A stretch of DNA of 64,000 nt from Methylococcaceae bacterium. Its GTDB lineage: Bacteria; Pseudomonadota; Gammaproteobacteria; Methylococcales; Methylomonadaceae. The number at the start of each line of letters is the position of its first letter. The stretch's first letter is position 1. Made by a program: the position numbers and the translations under genes. The stretch is taken from assembly GCA_013140705.1 (NCBI GenBank), contig JABFSH010000001.1, positions 62,001-126,000 on the forward strand. The letters are read 5' to 3'. Below the pieces are notes generated by a model. It searched no databases and was not told the DNA's origin. It worked only from the letters and a program-made list of their open reading frames with translations. Shown in pieces: positions 16,616-25,305 of this stretch.

Positions 16616-18041
16616 TTGCCACCTCTGCTCTTATCGATTGACCTTCAAAAGATGCGGTATCGGCAGAAACTTTCCAGGGTGCAGGCGCTCGCACAGATTT
16701 CCATACCGGACTTTCAATGGTCAATGCGAGTTGGCGCACCAGTTCCAGCATACCTTGATAGCCCTCATAACCGAATTCACGTTCCTGATTGATATCCAAA
16801 AACGGAATTTTGGCTTTCAACGCCGTGTACATATTGCGGCCGCCAGCAATCAGAATATCGGCTTTATAATCATGAACGATTTTCAATAACGCTCTGGGGC
16901 TGCCATCGTCGATCATCACGGTATCCTCACCCATCAACTCACGAATTCTGGCCTTATCTTCTTCAGTGGATTTCTTAGTGCCGGTAGCAACCACCACCAT
17001 ACCCAGATCCTGCAAAGCAGAAATCACCGACCAGCTCTTTACCCCGCCGGTGAATAGCAATACACGTTTATTTTTCAGCCGCACCTTCCAGGGCTCCAGT
17101 TCCTTTCTAACGCGAGTTTCTTCGCGCAAAATTAAGGCTTCTGTCCGTGTTGTTAAATCCACGTCATTGAGTGATTTAGCGAAGTCCCGCAGGGCTTGGC
17201 TGGTATCGGTAATGCCGTAAAAACTGCCTTCGAACCAGGGTGTCCCATAGTTTTTCTGTAGCTTTCGCGCGACATTAACCATGGCTTTCGAGCACACCAT
17301 CATGTTGACTTCGGCTTTGTGCATGGTCTGAACTTCACGAAAGCGGGCGTCACCAGACAGTGTGCATAAAACGCGCAAACCCAGTTCATCCAGTAGCGGC
17401 AACACATGCCAGAATTCACCCGCTATGTTGTATTCACCAATCAAGTTAACGTCATGGACTTTGCTGTTGGTTTTTATAGTCGCAGGTAATGGATCGGGAT
17501 CACGAGTACCGATGACATAATCAACCATCGCATCGCCGGCAATCCGGTTACCCAGATTTTTGGTGCCATAAAATCCGGCGCTATCGATCGGTACAACCGG
17601 AACACCCCAGCGCTCTTCGGCAGACTTGCAAACCGCTTTTATATCATCGCCAATCAATGCGGGTACACAGGTGTTATATATAAATACAGCGGGAGGATGA
17701 TAAGTATCAATGGCCTGTTTGATCGCATGAAACAGACGTTTTTCAGCACGGCCCATGACAATGTCCTGTTCGGTCAAATCTGTGGTCATGCCGATACGGT
17801 ATAAATCAGCACCGGACGATCGCGTCCCCCGGTTATCCCAGGAACTACCGGCACAGGCTATGGGGCCGTGCACGATATGTGCGACGTCCGCAATCGGCAA
17901 CAAGGCAATCTGGGCACCATCAAAAGCACAACCTCCTGCCGATGCGCCCGGTTTAGGCTTGGCACAACCGGATTTTTCCTTTTTGTTGTGTTCACAAGCA
18001 GGCTCATCCAGTAACGCCGCAATGTCTTTTGTTGATTTCAT
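16608..18041 (-). CDS. nifE: NifE, FeMo-cofactor scaffold alpha subunit
   Basis: A 477-residue NifD homologue. Seen are [40 protein letters not shown] (cluster-binding cysteines), and [20 protein letters not shown]. With NifN it forms the scaffold for FeMo-co assembly. The upstream region carries a sigma-54 promoter (18075-18090) and a NifA-type site (18135-18150). A diverged copy of its first 107 codons with upstream DNA lies at 19921-20390, on the far side of a ligase-like gene. Confidence 0.96.
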   Translation of the reverse strand: MKSTKDIAALLDEPACEHNKKEKSGCAKPKPGASAGGCAFDGAQIALLPIADVAHIVHGPIACAGSSWDNRGTRSSGADLYRIGMTTDLTEQDIVMGRAEKRLFHAIKQAIDTYHPPAVFIYNTCVPALIGDDIKAVCKSAEERWGVPVVPIDSAGFYGTKNLGNRIAGDAMVDYVIGTRDPDPLPATIKTNSKVHDVNLIGEYNIAGEFWHVLPLLDELGLRVLCTLSGDARFREVQTMHKAEVNMMVCSKAMVNVARKLQKNYGTPWFEGSFYGITDTSQALRDFAKSLNDVDLTTRTEALILREETRVRKELEPWKVRLKNKRVLLFTGGVKSWSVISALQDLGMVVVATGTKKSTEEDKARIRELMGEDTVMIDDGSPRALLKIVHDYKADILIAGGRNMYTALKAKIPFLDINQEREFGYEGYQGMLELVRQLALTIESPVWKSVRAPAPWKVSADTASFEGQSIRAEVANG

Positions 18042-18074
18042 GGCCTTGACCTATGGTTGCTTTAAAACATACAT

Positions 18075-18090
18075 AGCAACCATTGTGCCA
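18075..18090 (-). promoter_or_regulatory. Sigma-54 promoter of nifE
   Basis: The reverse strand reads TGGCACAATGGTTGCT, a near-perfect match to the TGGCAC-N5-TTGC consensus. It lies 34 bases upstream of the nifE start. Confidence 0.9.
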
Positions 18091-18134
18091 TTTCGTATAT
18101 TACTGATACATAAATGATTTCATAGCAATCGGCT

Positions 18135-18150
18135 TGTAAGAAAGCTTACA
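18135..18150 (-). promoter_or_regulatory. NifA-type site upstream of nifE
   Basis: TGT-AAGAAAGCTT-ACA, matching TGT-N10-ACA. It lies 44 bases above the -24 element, closer than the usual NifA site, so activation geometry may be tight. Confidence 0.7.
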
Positions 18151-18246
18151 AAATCCTTGCCTGGATGGAACAAACTTACGCTTGCAGCAGGATTAACCTG
18201 GACAACGAATTAAAGCTGACTTCACAACAAGCCGTCTTTTGTTCGC

Positions 18247-19752
18247 TCACCTTCGCGTATACCGATGTTTCACCCCTGTTGGAAAATAGTCGGCATCGGC
18301 AAATGAATGTAAGGTAATTTGGGGTAATTGCCGTTCCGCTGGCACGTAGTTTGTGAATTCGCTATTCAAACGTAACAATTGTGCGCGGATGGATTCGGCT
18401 ATTACGGGGGCCAGCGTTACCTCAGGCTCGATACCGGGCAATAATTCCACGGCAATATGCAGATAGTTGTCACCGTTTACAGCTTCTTGGATTTCAAGCA
18501 CGAATTTACCGCTTAGCCAAGCCATAAAAGCCGGCTGTTCCAGCCCGACTGTCACGTTTTCCGGATAAATATTGGCGCCGTAATAAGACACAGTGAAATC
18601 AGCCCGTCCGAATACATAAACAAAAGGCAAATTACGCGGTTGAAAGTCGTCATTTAAGCCAAGATCGTTGATCGTTTCGACCCCCTGCTGCTTTAGAAAA
18701 TGCCACATCTCATCAAAACTCAGTACACCGCCCTTGTCGGCAATGTGATAACGTACCAAAGGTACTGCGTTTTCTCCGGAAACCACCAACGTGCCTTCAT
18801 TCGTTTCGAAGAAACGGCTGACTGGATCGTATTGCACCAGTGTGGGTAATCGCGATTCACCAAATAGACTTTTTGCCGCATCCGGATGATTGGCCAGCCA
18901 GCGGCGAATAGCGATGCTGAACGGCGTTTCGTTACCGAGTACGCCACCGTCAGCCGTACCGTAGAGCGATGCCGAATCAAAACACGGCGAGCCAGAACCG
19001 ATGCGCTGCCCGAGCAAGCTGCGCCACTCCTCGCTGAACACTTCGCCGGCAAAAACCAGCTTGGGGCTAAAACGCGCCCAATCGATACCTTCGGCAGCAC
19101 CCGCGTCAATCACATCTTTGACAAAAGGCGGATAGCCCAGCAGTACCGTTTGCTCAAATTGCGGCGCCAGTTCGCGAATCACCCGAAAAATTTCCGCTTT
19201 GTTGTTGCCGGGTGTCGCCACCATTAGAGGATAACCCTTGCGAGCCAGATGCCAGCAACAAGACGTCGTATACAAGCCGCCTACCCAGTTGCCCAACGCA
19301 AAGCATACAACAGCCAACGTGCTGCGCTCTTGGGCGCGGAAACTGTCGCAAAACACCTGCTCGAACCGCACTGCGATTTCCAGTTCATGCTGTACCGAGC
19401 GTGGCCAGAAAGTCGGCTGCCCAGTGGAACCGGAAGACACTGCCACCCGATCGAACCCCCTAAGACTACCACCCTGACAGCGTTCCGGTAACGGATAAGC
19501 CTGCATATAATTGGCCTTGCTCATCAGCAGTAATTCCCGGAATACCGGGAAAGAGGTGATCTCCGCAGGATTTACGCCGCGTGATTCCAGAAATCTGCGG
19601 TAAGCGGGAACTTCTGCCGCACAACGGTGAAACAGGGCCAGAACGTTGTCTTCAGGATTGACAGCTTGGTATTCCGCCAGAAGCGTATCTAGCGGCGTGG
19701 AGATAAAGTGATGAAAAATGCCGTCGGATGGGTAAGTAAGCGAGTTGGACAT
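18247..19752 (-). CDS. Phenylacetate-CoA ligase-like adenylate-forming enzyme
   Basis: A 501-residue protein of the PaaK-like ANL family. The nucleotide-binding motif VAVSSGSTGQPTFWP is near residue 106; SASLYGTADGG and LVRYHIADKGG, near the adenylate site, follow. A C-terminal subdomain with YGANIYPENVTVGLEQPAF is as in PaaK. It should activate a carboxylic acid as an acyl-adenylate, perhaps to CoA. The substrate is unknown. It is not a known nif protein; it lies between the complete nifE and a truncated nifE copy, on the same strand, so it was probably brought in together with that copy. The GC-rich codon choice appears higher than in adjacent nif genes (impression only). Confidence 0.75.
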   Translation of the reverse strand: MSNSLTYPSDGIFHHFISTPLDTLLAEYQAVNPEDNVLALFHRCAAEVPAYRRFLESRGVNPAEITSFPVFRELLLMSKANYMQAYPLPERCQGGSLRGFDRVAVSSGSTGQPTFWPRSVQHELEIAVRFEQVFCDSFRAQERSTLAVVCFALGNWVGGLYTTSCCWHLARKGYPLMVATPGNNKAEIFRVIRELAPQFEQTVLLGYPPFVKDVIDAGAAEGIDWARFSPKLVFAGEVFSEEWRSLLGQRIGSGSPCFDSASLYGTADGGVLGNETPFSIAIRRWLANHPDAAKSLFGESRLPTLVQYDPVSRFFETNEGTLVVSGENAVPLVRYHIADKGGVLSFDEMWHFLKQQGVETINDLGLNDDFQPRNLPFVYVFGRADFTVSYYGANIYPENVTVGLEQPAFMAWLSGKFVLEIQEAVNGDNYLHIAVELLPGIEPEVTLAPVIAESIRAQLLRLNSEFTNYVPAERQLPQITLHSFADADYFPTGVKHRYTRR

Positions 19753-19920
19753 GGAAAGCTACCTGACGAATAGTGCTCAAAGTAGTGGGAAAGGTAAATG
19801 GAATGGTGGAAAGAGTCAATCAGGCGGTAGATTTCGCGCGCTTTTTTGCTGAGCGTCGTACTCAAAAACAACAGCGTTTACAAACATGAGGGCTTGTATT
19901 AATGTATGGTTTTATCTATC

Positions 19921-20280
19921 TCATAATGTGTTACTGAAAGACCTGACCCTATGATTATTGATGGCGTGGAACAAACGCTTTTCCGCGCGTCCCATCACAA
20001 TGTCCTGCTCAGTTAAATCGGTCGTCATACCGATGCGGTATAAATCCGCTCCGGACGAACGCGTACCCCGGTTATCCCAGGAACTGCCTGCGCAGGCTAT
20101 AGGGCCATGAACAATATGTGCGACATCCTCAATCGGCAGCAGAGCAATCTGTGCGCCATCAAAAGCGCAACCACCCGCCGATGCCCCGGGTTTCGGTTTG
20201 GCACAGCCGGATTTTTCCTTTTTGTTATGCTCACAAGCAGGTTCATCCAGTAACGCAGCAATGTCTTTTGTTGATTTCAT
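19921..20280 (-). pseudogene. nifE: Truncated second copy of nifE (5' end)
   Basis: The first 107 codons match the complete nifE (16608-18041) with a single amino-acid change (Ala51 to Glu), but many codons differ at synonymous sites. After LFHAI the frame leaves the nifE sequence and ends 12 codons later ([12 protein letters not shown]). Homology also covers the upstream DNA. This is a truncated xenologue or old duplicate, not a functional scaffold subunit. The low rate of amino-acid change suggests it was full length and selected until recently. Confidence 0.88.
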
Positions 20281-20314
20281 GGGATTGACCAATGGCTGTC
20301 TTTACTTTTGATAA

Positions 20315-20330
20315 AGCAACCATTGCGCAA
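20315..20330 (-). promoter_or_regulatory. Decayed sigma-54 promoter of the nifE copy
   Basis: The reverse strand reads TTGCGCAATGGTTGCT. The -12 part TTGCT is kept, but the -24 GG is changed to TG. It aligns with the intact nifE promoter at 18075-18090. Activity is probably weak or lost. Confidence 0.6.
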
Positions 20331-20374
20331 TTTTGTATATTACTGAAATTATTAATGTTTGTTCGGCTTAATCT

Positions 20375-20390
20375 TGTAGGAAAGCTGACA
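20375..20390 (-). promoter_or_regulatory. NifA-type site of the nifE copy
   Basis: TGT-AGGAAAGCTG-ACA keeps the TGT-N10-ACA pattern. It aligns with the site at 18135-18150 at nearly the same distance from its promoter (44 bases from the -24 side). Confidence 0.6.
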
Positions 20391-20459
20391 AAGCGGATGG
20401 ATATAACAAACAGCTCAACAAACGCCTGAGCGTTGTGTATTTTTGTGTGTAATTAGTGT

Positions 20460-20648
20460 ATGAATAGCAAAGGCGTGATTAAGCGGTTAACAGATGAAGG
20501 CTGAATAAATGTAGGTTGTAAAGGCAACCCTATCAAATTCAAGCATCCGGATAAGCAAGGTCATATGGTCGTGCCGCATCCACGTAAAGACCTGGCCTTA
20601 GGCACATTGATAAATATTTACCGGCAAGCCGGTTGGGAGTGGAAATAA
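20460..20648 (+). pseudogene. hicA: hicA toxin, inactivated
   Basis: A 62-codon HicA-type mRNA interferase frame broken by one in-frame TGA at codon 15 (20502-20504), where HicA proteins usually have Trp (DEGW). The rest reads in frame to the end: IKFKHPDKQGHMVVPHPRKD and LGTLINIYRQAGWEWK, a standard HicA C terminus. The usual GSHH active-site segment reads GNPI here, so the catalytic His is also missing. The stop overlaps the hicB start (TAATG). Unless TGA is read through, no toxin is made. Confidence 0.8.
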
Positions 20649-21043
20649 TGTTATATTCCGTATACGTGCATGTGGGAGATGGCCATCACTCTCATTGCGT
20701 GACGATTCCTGATTTTCCGGGCTGTTTTTCGGCAGCAGATGATTGGGATTTGTTACCGGTCAAAGTTCAGGGAGCGATTGAATTGTATTGCGAAGGAGAG
20801 GATATGGATATTCCGTTACCGACTTCGCTTGAAAAATTGATGTCCAGCCCGGAATATGAAGGCGGAGCATGGCTGCTAGTCGATGTCGATGTTTCACGGT
20901 TATCAACCAAGCCGGTTCGAATCAATATTTCTTTGCCGGAAAATTTGGTGCACAGCATCGATGACTACGCCAAGACGCATCACTTGACCCGCTCCTGTTT
21001 TTTGGTGCGTGCAGCGTTAGCGGAGATACAAAAGGCGAGTTAA
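20648..21043 (+). CDS. hicB: HicB antitoxin
   Basis: A 131-residue HicB antitoxin. The N-terminal degraded RNase-H-like domain (YVHVGDGHHSHCVTIPDFPG, CFSAADDWDLLPVKVQGAIE) is followed by a C-terminal ribbon-helix-helix DNA-binding domain (PVRINISLPENLVHSIDDYA). It would bind and neutralise HicA and repress its own operon. Here it is intact although its hicA partner is broken. ATG 20648 is chosen because it overlaps the hicA stop, as usual in hicAB. Confidence 0.88.
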   Translation: MLYSVYVHVGDGHHSHCVTIPDFPGCFSAADDWDLLPVKVQGAIELYCEGEDMDIPLPTSLEKLMSSPEYEGGAWLLVDVDVSRLSTKPVRINISLPENLVHSIDDYAKTHHLTRSCFLVRAALAEIQKAS

Positions 21044-21118
21044 TTTCCTAACTCATGAGTAGAGCTTGAAATGATCCGGCCGGAGTTGGGAACTGATTTT
21101 AAACAATTCTTTTAGATG

Positions 21119-21176
21119 ACGTAAGAATGTCCAACAAGCCCCGTCAAATGTTGGGTTTCCTTACGTCAGCGCCAAC
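21119..21176. repeat. REP-like element with GTTGGCGCTGACGTAA core, copy 1
   Basis: An imperfect hairpin (GACGTAAGAATGTCCAACA against TGTTGGGTTTCCTTACGTC) ends with TTACGTCAGCGCCAAC at 21161-21176. The same 16 bases occur in inverted orientation at 22641-22656. Confidence 0.75.
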
Positions 21177-21396
21177 TTACAAAAAAACCAACATACGGGA
21201 TTAATCTATTTGGTCGACTGGTTTATGTTACACAACCGACAGCCGAGACGATAAAACGAAACCGTATATCAACAAATCTCGGGAGAGATACAGTTAGAAC
21301 TCTGATACAATTAGCACCTTAATGCCTAGAACTTGGTAATCAAGGATTCTAGACCGAAACTATATTTTCATTTGTTAGGCCTCACAGGACTTACGC
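21177..21396. other. Intergenic stretch before membrane-protein gene
   Basis: About 220 bases with no gene recognised. It should carry the promoter for the 21397 gene. Confidence 0.3.
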
Positions 21397-22023
21397 ATGA
21401 TCAACTCGCGCACCGAATACGAGTCCGCATTCGCCGAAGATAAAGCGAAGGTTGCACTCGAGCTCGCACTTGATACACGAAAGTTCGAAATCTCGCTCTA
21501 TTGGCAAAGAACGGCTTACTTTTGGGCCCTCATCGCGGCGGCCTTCGCGGGCTATTTCGCTGTATTGTCTGCAGAACACATTGAGCACAAATCCTTCAAC
21601 GCCTTCACTCTGGACTGCATCGGGCTTGTATTCAGCTTGGCATGGTTTCGCGTCAATCGAGGCAGCAAATTCTGGCAGGAGAACTGGGAACGTCACGTCG
21701 ATCTACTCGAAAATGCCGTCTGTGGCCCTTTATACAAAACCGTGCTTCAAGGCAAGCCCTCTGGGCGAGGCTTTGCAGGCGGCGCACCGGTGTCCGTATC
21801 GCGAGTGAACCAATGGGTCGCTGTCTTTACAGTATTGATCTGGCTAATTCTCGCTGCTGTGCAGTTGCCGTCGTTCAATGCTTCATCGACGATTGACTGG
21901 CTTTATATGGTTGTTGCCACAATTACTGTCGTGGCCGGACTAATTTTGTTTCTCTGTACCACATCAAATCTAGCCGAAAACATGGACAGCCCCGTCATTA
22001 ACCGAGAGGCCAGCTTGAATTGA
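21397..22023 (+). CDS. Unknown multi-pass membrane protein
   Basis: Protein of 208 residues with four predicted membrane segments: YFWALIAAAFAGYFAVLS, FTLDCIGLVFSLAWF, WVAVFTVLIWLILAAVQL and MVVATITVVAGLILFLC. The N-terminal helix (EDKAKVALELALDTRKFEIS) and the loop RVNRGSKFWQENWERHVDLLE are probably cytosolic. I do not recognise a named family. It is followed by another small membrane-anchored protein gene, and the pair is bracketed by inverted REP elements, suggesting an accessory islet. Function unknown. Confidence 0.65.
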   Translation: MINSRTEYESAFAEDKAKVALELALDTRKFEISLYWQRTAYFWALIAAAFAGYFAVLSAEHIEHKSFNAFTLDCIGLVFSLAWFRVNRGSKFWQENWERHVDLLENAVCGPLYKTVLQGKPSGRGFAGGAPVSVSRVNQWVAVFTVLIWLILAAVQLPSFNASSTIDWLYMVVATITVVAGLILFLCTTSNLAENMDSPVINREASLN

Positions 22024-22152
22024 GTTCTAACCCTCGCTCAAGCGAAGCGCAGACAGCAGACTAAAGTCAGTGAAGTGGCAAGACATATCTTTCGCTTGGC
22101 GGATTTGGTGTCCTCGCCAGCTTAGCTTTAACGTTTTGTGAAAGGAGCAATA

Positions 22153-22539
22153 ATGTTCTCGGAATCAATAATTCTATATGCCGTAATGTTTATAATTATC
22201 GCCCAATTTATTTGGTCTAGAACTAGACCACCAGAAATAGATAAAACTTTACATCTGTTTTCAGCAAAAGCCAAAGGGTTTGGTCAGGAACAATATGAAA
22301 AAGTTCTTCGTTTAAACAGAAACTTTGAGGATAAAAAAATATTAGAAGAGTATGCTTCTTTGGTAAGAGACGCTGTACAATCGTTTGAAATGTATATAGA
22401 TACATCAGGAATAAGCGACTTGCAAGAACTAAATAGGCAAGCTAAATACTGGATGATATTTACAGAGCACTATAAAAACAGATATGAAAAGCTTGAGAGA
22501 AGATACAATTTCATAGCAGAAGACAAGCATAAAAACTAA
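22153..22539 (+). CDS. Unknown single-pass membrane protein
   Basis: Protein of 128 residues with one N-terminal membrane anchor (ILYAVMFIIIAQFIW) and a charged helical cytosolic part ending KLERRYNFIAEDKHKN. AAAGGAG precedes ATG 22153. It is noticeably more AT-rich in codon use than its neighbour at 21397. It lies 130 bases downstream of that gene within the same pair of inverted repeats. Function unknown. Confidence 0.6.
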   Translation: MFSESIILYAVMFIIIAQFIWSRTRPPEIDKTLHLFSAKAKGFGQEQYEKVLRLNRNFEDKKILEEYASLVRDAVQSFEMYIDTSGISDLQELNRQAKYWMIFTEHYKNRYEKLERRYNFIAEDKHKN

Positions 22540-22640
22540 GTGTTTAACAAGCCAATCAATGGGATGGTTTCGCCACACAACTACTCATTATCGAAACGCT
22601 GAACTGTGGTTTTCAATCCCGTATGTTGGATATTTTGTAG

Positions 22641-22668
22641 GTTGGCGCTGACGTAAAGAAGACCAACA
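22641..22668. repeat. REP-like element with GTTGGCGCTGACGTAA core, copy 2
   Basis: GTTGGCGCTGACGTAA at 22641-22656, followed by a less exact ACCAACA. It is the inverted counterpart of the element at 21119-21176. Confidence 0.65.
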
Positions 22669-22775
22669 ATTTGGCGCATCAAGTAGTGAGGTTCGCACAA
22701 GCAAGAGAGACAAGTACTTCCTTTTGCCATTTATAAACCTTATCCTAAATACTGCACTCGAATAATTGCAATCGT

Positions 22776-23069
22776 TCAAACCTGATGCAATTCCTTTCGA
22801 ATCGTTTCCCGTACGACATCGACCAGCGTTATACCTTGAGCAAACTGCCGCAATGCCTCGTTCATCAACGTTTGATAATTGCCGCCGCTCATCTCAGCGC
22901 GTGCTTTAAAAATCGCCAGTGTGTCATTATCTACGCGCATCGTTATCCGCGACTTGCCGCCCTGTTCGGCTTGCAATTTCGCCAATGCTGGAATCTCAGA
23001 AACAGGTTTGGCATCGCTAAAATCCATTTCAGCATAACGGTCAAATAAGGGATCAGAATTGTTGCTCAT
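22776..23069 (-). CDS. brnA: BrnA antitoxin
   Basis: A 97-residue antitoxin. The ribbon-helix-helix region SRITMRVDNDTLAIFKARAE is followed by YQTLMNEALRQF, as in BrnA/CopG proteins. It binds BrnT and represses the brnTA promoter. Its start overlaps the end of brnT by 17 bases, the normal brnT-brnA order on the reverse strand. Confidence 0.88.
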   Translation of the reverse strand: MSNNSDPLFDRYAEMDFSDAKPVSEIPALAKLQAEQGGKSRITMRVDNDTLAIFKARAEMSGGNYQTLMNEALRQFAQGITLVDVVRETIRKELHQV

Positions 23070-23328
23070 AACGTCTCCTTTGGGGTTGGTTGGCTTTCCA
23101 GGCAGAAATTAGACGCACAGTTTCGTCGCGTAACGTCCAAACCACAATCAGAATACGATCTTTTGCTCCCATGCCCAGCGTAATAAAACGATGTTCATTG
23201 TTTGCATCGCCATTCTCGCGCGTCAAAGCGTAAGGATCTAGCAGAACAGCCTTAGCTTCATCAAACGTCACACCCTCGTGATTCAATGGGTTTGCAGCAG
23301 CTTTGTCGGGATCGAATTCAATCTTCAT
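23053..23328 (-). CDS. brnT: BrnT ribonuclease toxin
   Basis: A 91-residue BrnT-family toxin beginning MKIEFDPDKAAANPLNHEGV, with VTFDEAKAVLLDPYAL, EHRFITLGMGAKDRILIVVW, and the C-terminal LISAWKANQPQRRRYEQ that holds the usual basic active-site residues. BrnT cleaves RNA and halts translation. It is intact and followed by brnA. Confidence 0.9.
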   Translation of the reverse strand: MKIEFDPDKAAANPLNHEGVTFDEAKAVLLDPYALTRENGDANNEHRFITLGMGAKDRILIVVWTLRDETVRLISAWKANQPQRRRYEQQF

Positions 23329-23562
23329 ATTCTAATTATATGCACATTTGTACGCACAAACAAGGATTGATAACTTTCTGGTTATGAGGCTCGAGGTGAA
23401 AGGTCATATAAAGTTTCGCCGGATCTGAATCAATAAATAGATTAATACTCAACAGTAAAATCGAAAATGTCTGGTTGGCTAACAAGCATATAGTTAAAAT
23501 AACTGCCAACACCCTTTTCACAGTTAAAAACGCAATGTCTTTTGCAACAAACGGAATCAAAC

Positions 23563-24327
23563 ATGAAAATCATTTCCTGGAATGTTAATGGCATTCGCGC
23601 GGTGCAAAGCAAAGGCTTTGCTGACATCCTCGCGCAGCTAGATGCTGACTGCATTCTGTTGCAGGAAACCAAAGCGCAGGCCGATCAGATTGACAAGGCG
23701 CTTGAGGGTATCGACGGCTACCACATTTATTCCAATTGCGCCGAACGCAAGGGCTATTCCGGCGTAACGATTCTATCCCGGCAGGAGCCGCTGCAAATCA
23801 TCCACGATATCGGCATTGTCGAGCATGATCTGGAAGGCCGCGTGATCGTTGCTGAATTCGAGCATTTTTTTCTGCTGGATGTCTATGTGCCGAATTCGGG
23901 CGAGGCATTGGCTCGACTGGATTATCGAAAAAACTGGGATAAGGAATTTCTGGCCTATTGTCTGCAACTGCAAAGTCTTAAGCCGCTTATCGCCTGCGGC
24001 GATTTTAATGTCGCGCACCGTGAAATCGACATTGCCCGTCCGAAGCCGAATTACAATAAGTCGGCCGGCTATACCCAGGTTGAAATCGACGGCTTCAGCC
24101 GTTTTCTTGATAGCGGACTGGTCGATACTTACCGGCATTTTCATCCCGATACCATCGCCTACAGCTGGTGGAGTTACCGTGCCGGAGCGCGTGCAAAAAA
24201 CATCGGCTGGCGGATCGATTATGTGTTGACCAGCCAAGCGTTGGTGGATAAAGTTAAACAGGCTTTTATTCTGCCGAACATTATCGGGTCGGATCATTGT
24301 CCGGTTGGCATTGACATTGATTTTTAA
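23563..24327 (+). CDS. xthA: Exodeoxyribonuclease III
   Basis: A 254-residue Mg-dependent AP endonuclease/3'-5' exonuclease for base-excision repair. Seen are MKIISWNVNGIRA, LQETKAQ (catalytic Glu), YSGVTILSR, CGDFNVAHREIDIARP (Asp/Asn) and the final GSDHCPVGID (Asp-His). ATG 23563 gives the normal ExoIII N terminus. A GAATCAAAC stretch precedes it, so the ribosome binding site is weak. The uracil-DNA glycosylase family gene downstream may make a repair pair, although a repeat separates them. Confidence 0.94.
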   Translation: MKIISWNVNGIRAVQSKGFADILAQLDADCILLQETKAQADQIDKALEGIDGYHIYSNCAERKGYSGVTILSRQEPLQIIHDIGIVEHDLEGRVIVAEFEHFFLLDVYVPNSGEALARLDYRKNWDKEFLAYCLQLQSLKPLIACGDFNVAHREIDIARPKPNYNKSAGYTQVEIDGFSRFLDSGLVDTYRHFHPDTIAYSWWSYRAGARAKNIGWRIDYVLTSQALVDKVKQAFILPNIIGSDHCPVGIDIDF

Positions 24328-24373
24328 AATTTTCTGGGTGAATGTTGTCGAATTACCCAAACCCGCAATACCA

Positions 24374-24567
24374 TTAAGGATATGGCAAAAAATAACTTAC
24401 CGGTCTGGCATCAAAAAAAGTTTTCCGTTCATCCTGAGCCTGTCGAAGGTCGGACGGAAAAATTCCACCCCGCAACGGCAATTCGTTCATACTTCGACAG
24501 TCTCAGCACGAACGGATTGCCGCACGACTTTGCTATTTCGGGAAGTTATTTTTAACGGAATCCTAAG
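24374..24567. repeat. MITE-like element, family B, copy 1
   Basis: A 194-bp element with terminal inverted repeats of about 25 bp: TTAAGGATATGGCAAAAAAT at the left, and the right end reads (reverse strand) CTTAGGATTCCGTTAAAAAT, both followed by AACTT. The interior contains two family-A-like palindromes (GAGCCTGTCGAAG and CTTCGACAGTCTCAGCACGA). A related element lies at 27201-27368. Confidence 0.7.
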
Positions 24568-24663
24568 TCGTTTATGGTTCGACAAGCCCACCACGGACGG
24601 CGTAGCTCAACGGCAATGCCTCAAAGGGGGCATTCTCATGTTTCCTTAAACTCATTGCTCCTT

Positions 24664-25284
24664 ATGTCTCTCCGTGAACACATCATGCACGAACACCGCG
24701 CCGCATTGGCTGGTTGCAGCCGATGCCCGGCAATGATCGGTCCGGTTGTGACTGGAAGCCCTGTACTCTCGCCGATTTTGCTGATCGGCCAGGCCCCAGG
24801 AGACAAAGAAGGCGGTTACGGTAAACCCTTTGCCTGGACAGCCGGAAAAACTCTGTTCAAGTGGTTCGAACGCATCGGCGTGGATGAAACGACATTCCGG
24901 CAGCGTGTTTACATGGCTGCGGTCTGCCGCTGTTTTCCAGGTAAAAACCCGAAGGGCGGTGACCGGGTACCCAGTCCTGACGAAATTAATAACTGCACGG
25001 ATTGGCTGCAAGCAGAAATCGACTTGCTTAAACCCGAACTGATCCTGCCAGTTGGAAAACTCGCCATCAGCCAGTTGCTGCCGGTAAAAAAACTGGATGA
25101 AGTCATCGGCAAACTTCACTCGGTTACCTTTCACGGCCATCGCACCGAAACAATCCCGCTACCTCATCCATCCGGCGCATCGACCTGGCACCGCACCGAA
25201 CCCGGTCTCGCGCTGCTGGAATCGGCATTGACGATCCTGCAACAGCATCCGGCCTGGCAGAAAATTTGTCAGGCAAATGACTGA
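24664..25284 (+). CDS. Uracil-DNA glycosylase family protein
   Basis: Protein of 206 residues. Motifs: LLIGQAPGDKEGGYGKPFAW near residue 42 (active-site motif 1, with GQAPG) and PHPSGASTWHR near residue 166 (motif 2, HPS). A Cys pair GCSRCPA near the N terminus and VCRCFPGKNP in the middle may bind an Fe-S cluster, as in family 4/5 enzymes. It should remove uracil or a related base from DNA. ATG 24664 is chosen because upstream codons come from the repeat; ATG 24685 is another option. Confidence 0.85.
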   Translation: MSLREHIMHEHRAALAGCSRCPAMIGPVVTGSPVLSPILLIGQAPGDKEGGYGKPFAWTAGKTLFKWFERIGVDETTFRQRVYMAAVCRCFPGKNPKGGDRVPSPDEINNCTDWLQAEIDLLKPELILPVGKLAISQLLPVKKLDEVIGKLHSVTFHGHRTETIPLPHPSGASTWHRTEPGLALLESALTILQQHPAWQKICQAND

Positions 25285-25305
25285 CTCGGCTAAAACACCT
25301 GTATT

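Noticed and set aside
19212-19491. Several overlapping forward frames of about 80 codons opposite the ligase-like gene
   Set aside because: Shadows of a GC-rich coding sequence; the reverse-strand gene has clear ANL-family motifs.
22588-22779. 63-codon reverse frame downstream of the small membrane protein
   Set aside because: It runs across a REP-like element and has no start signal.
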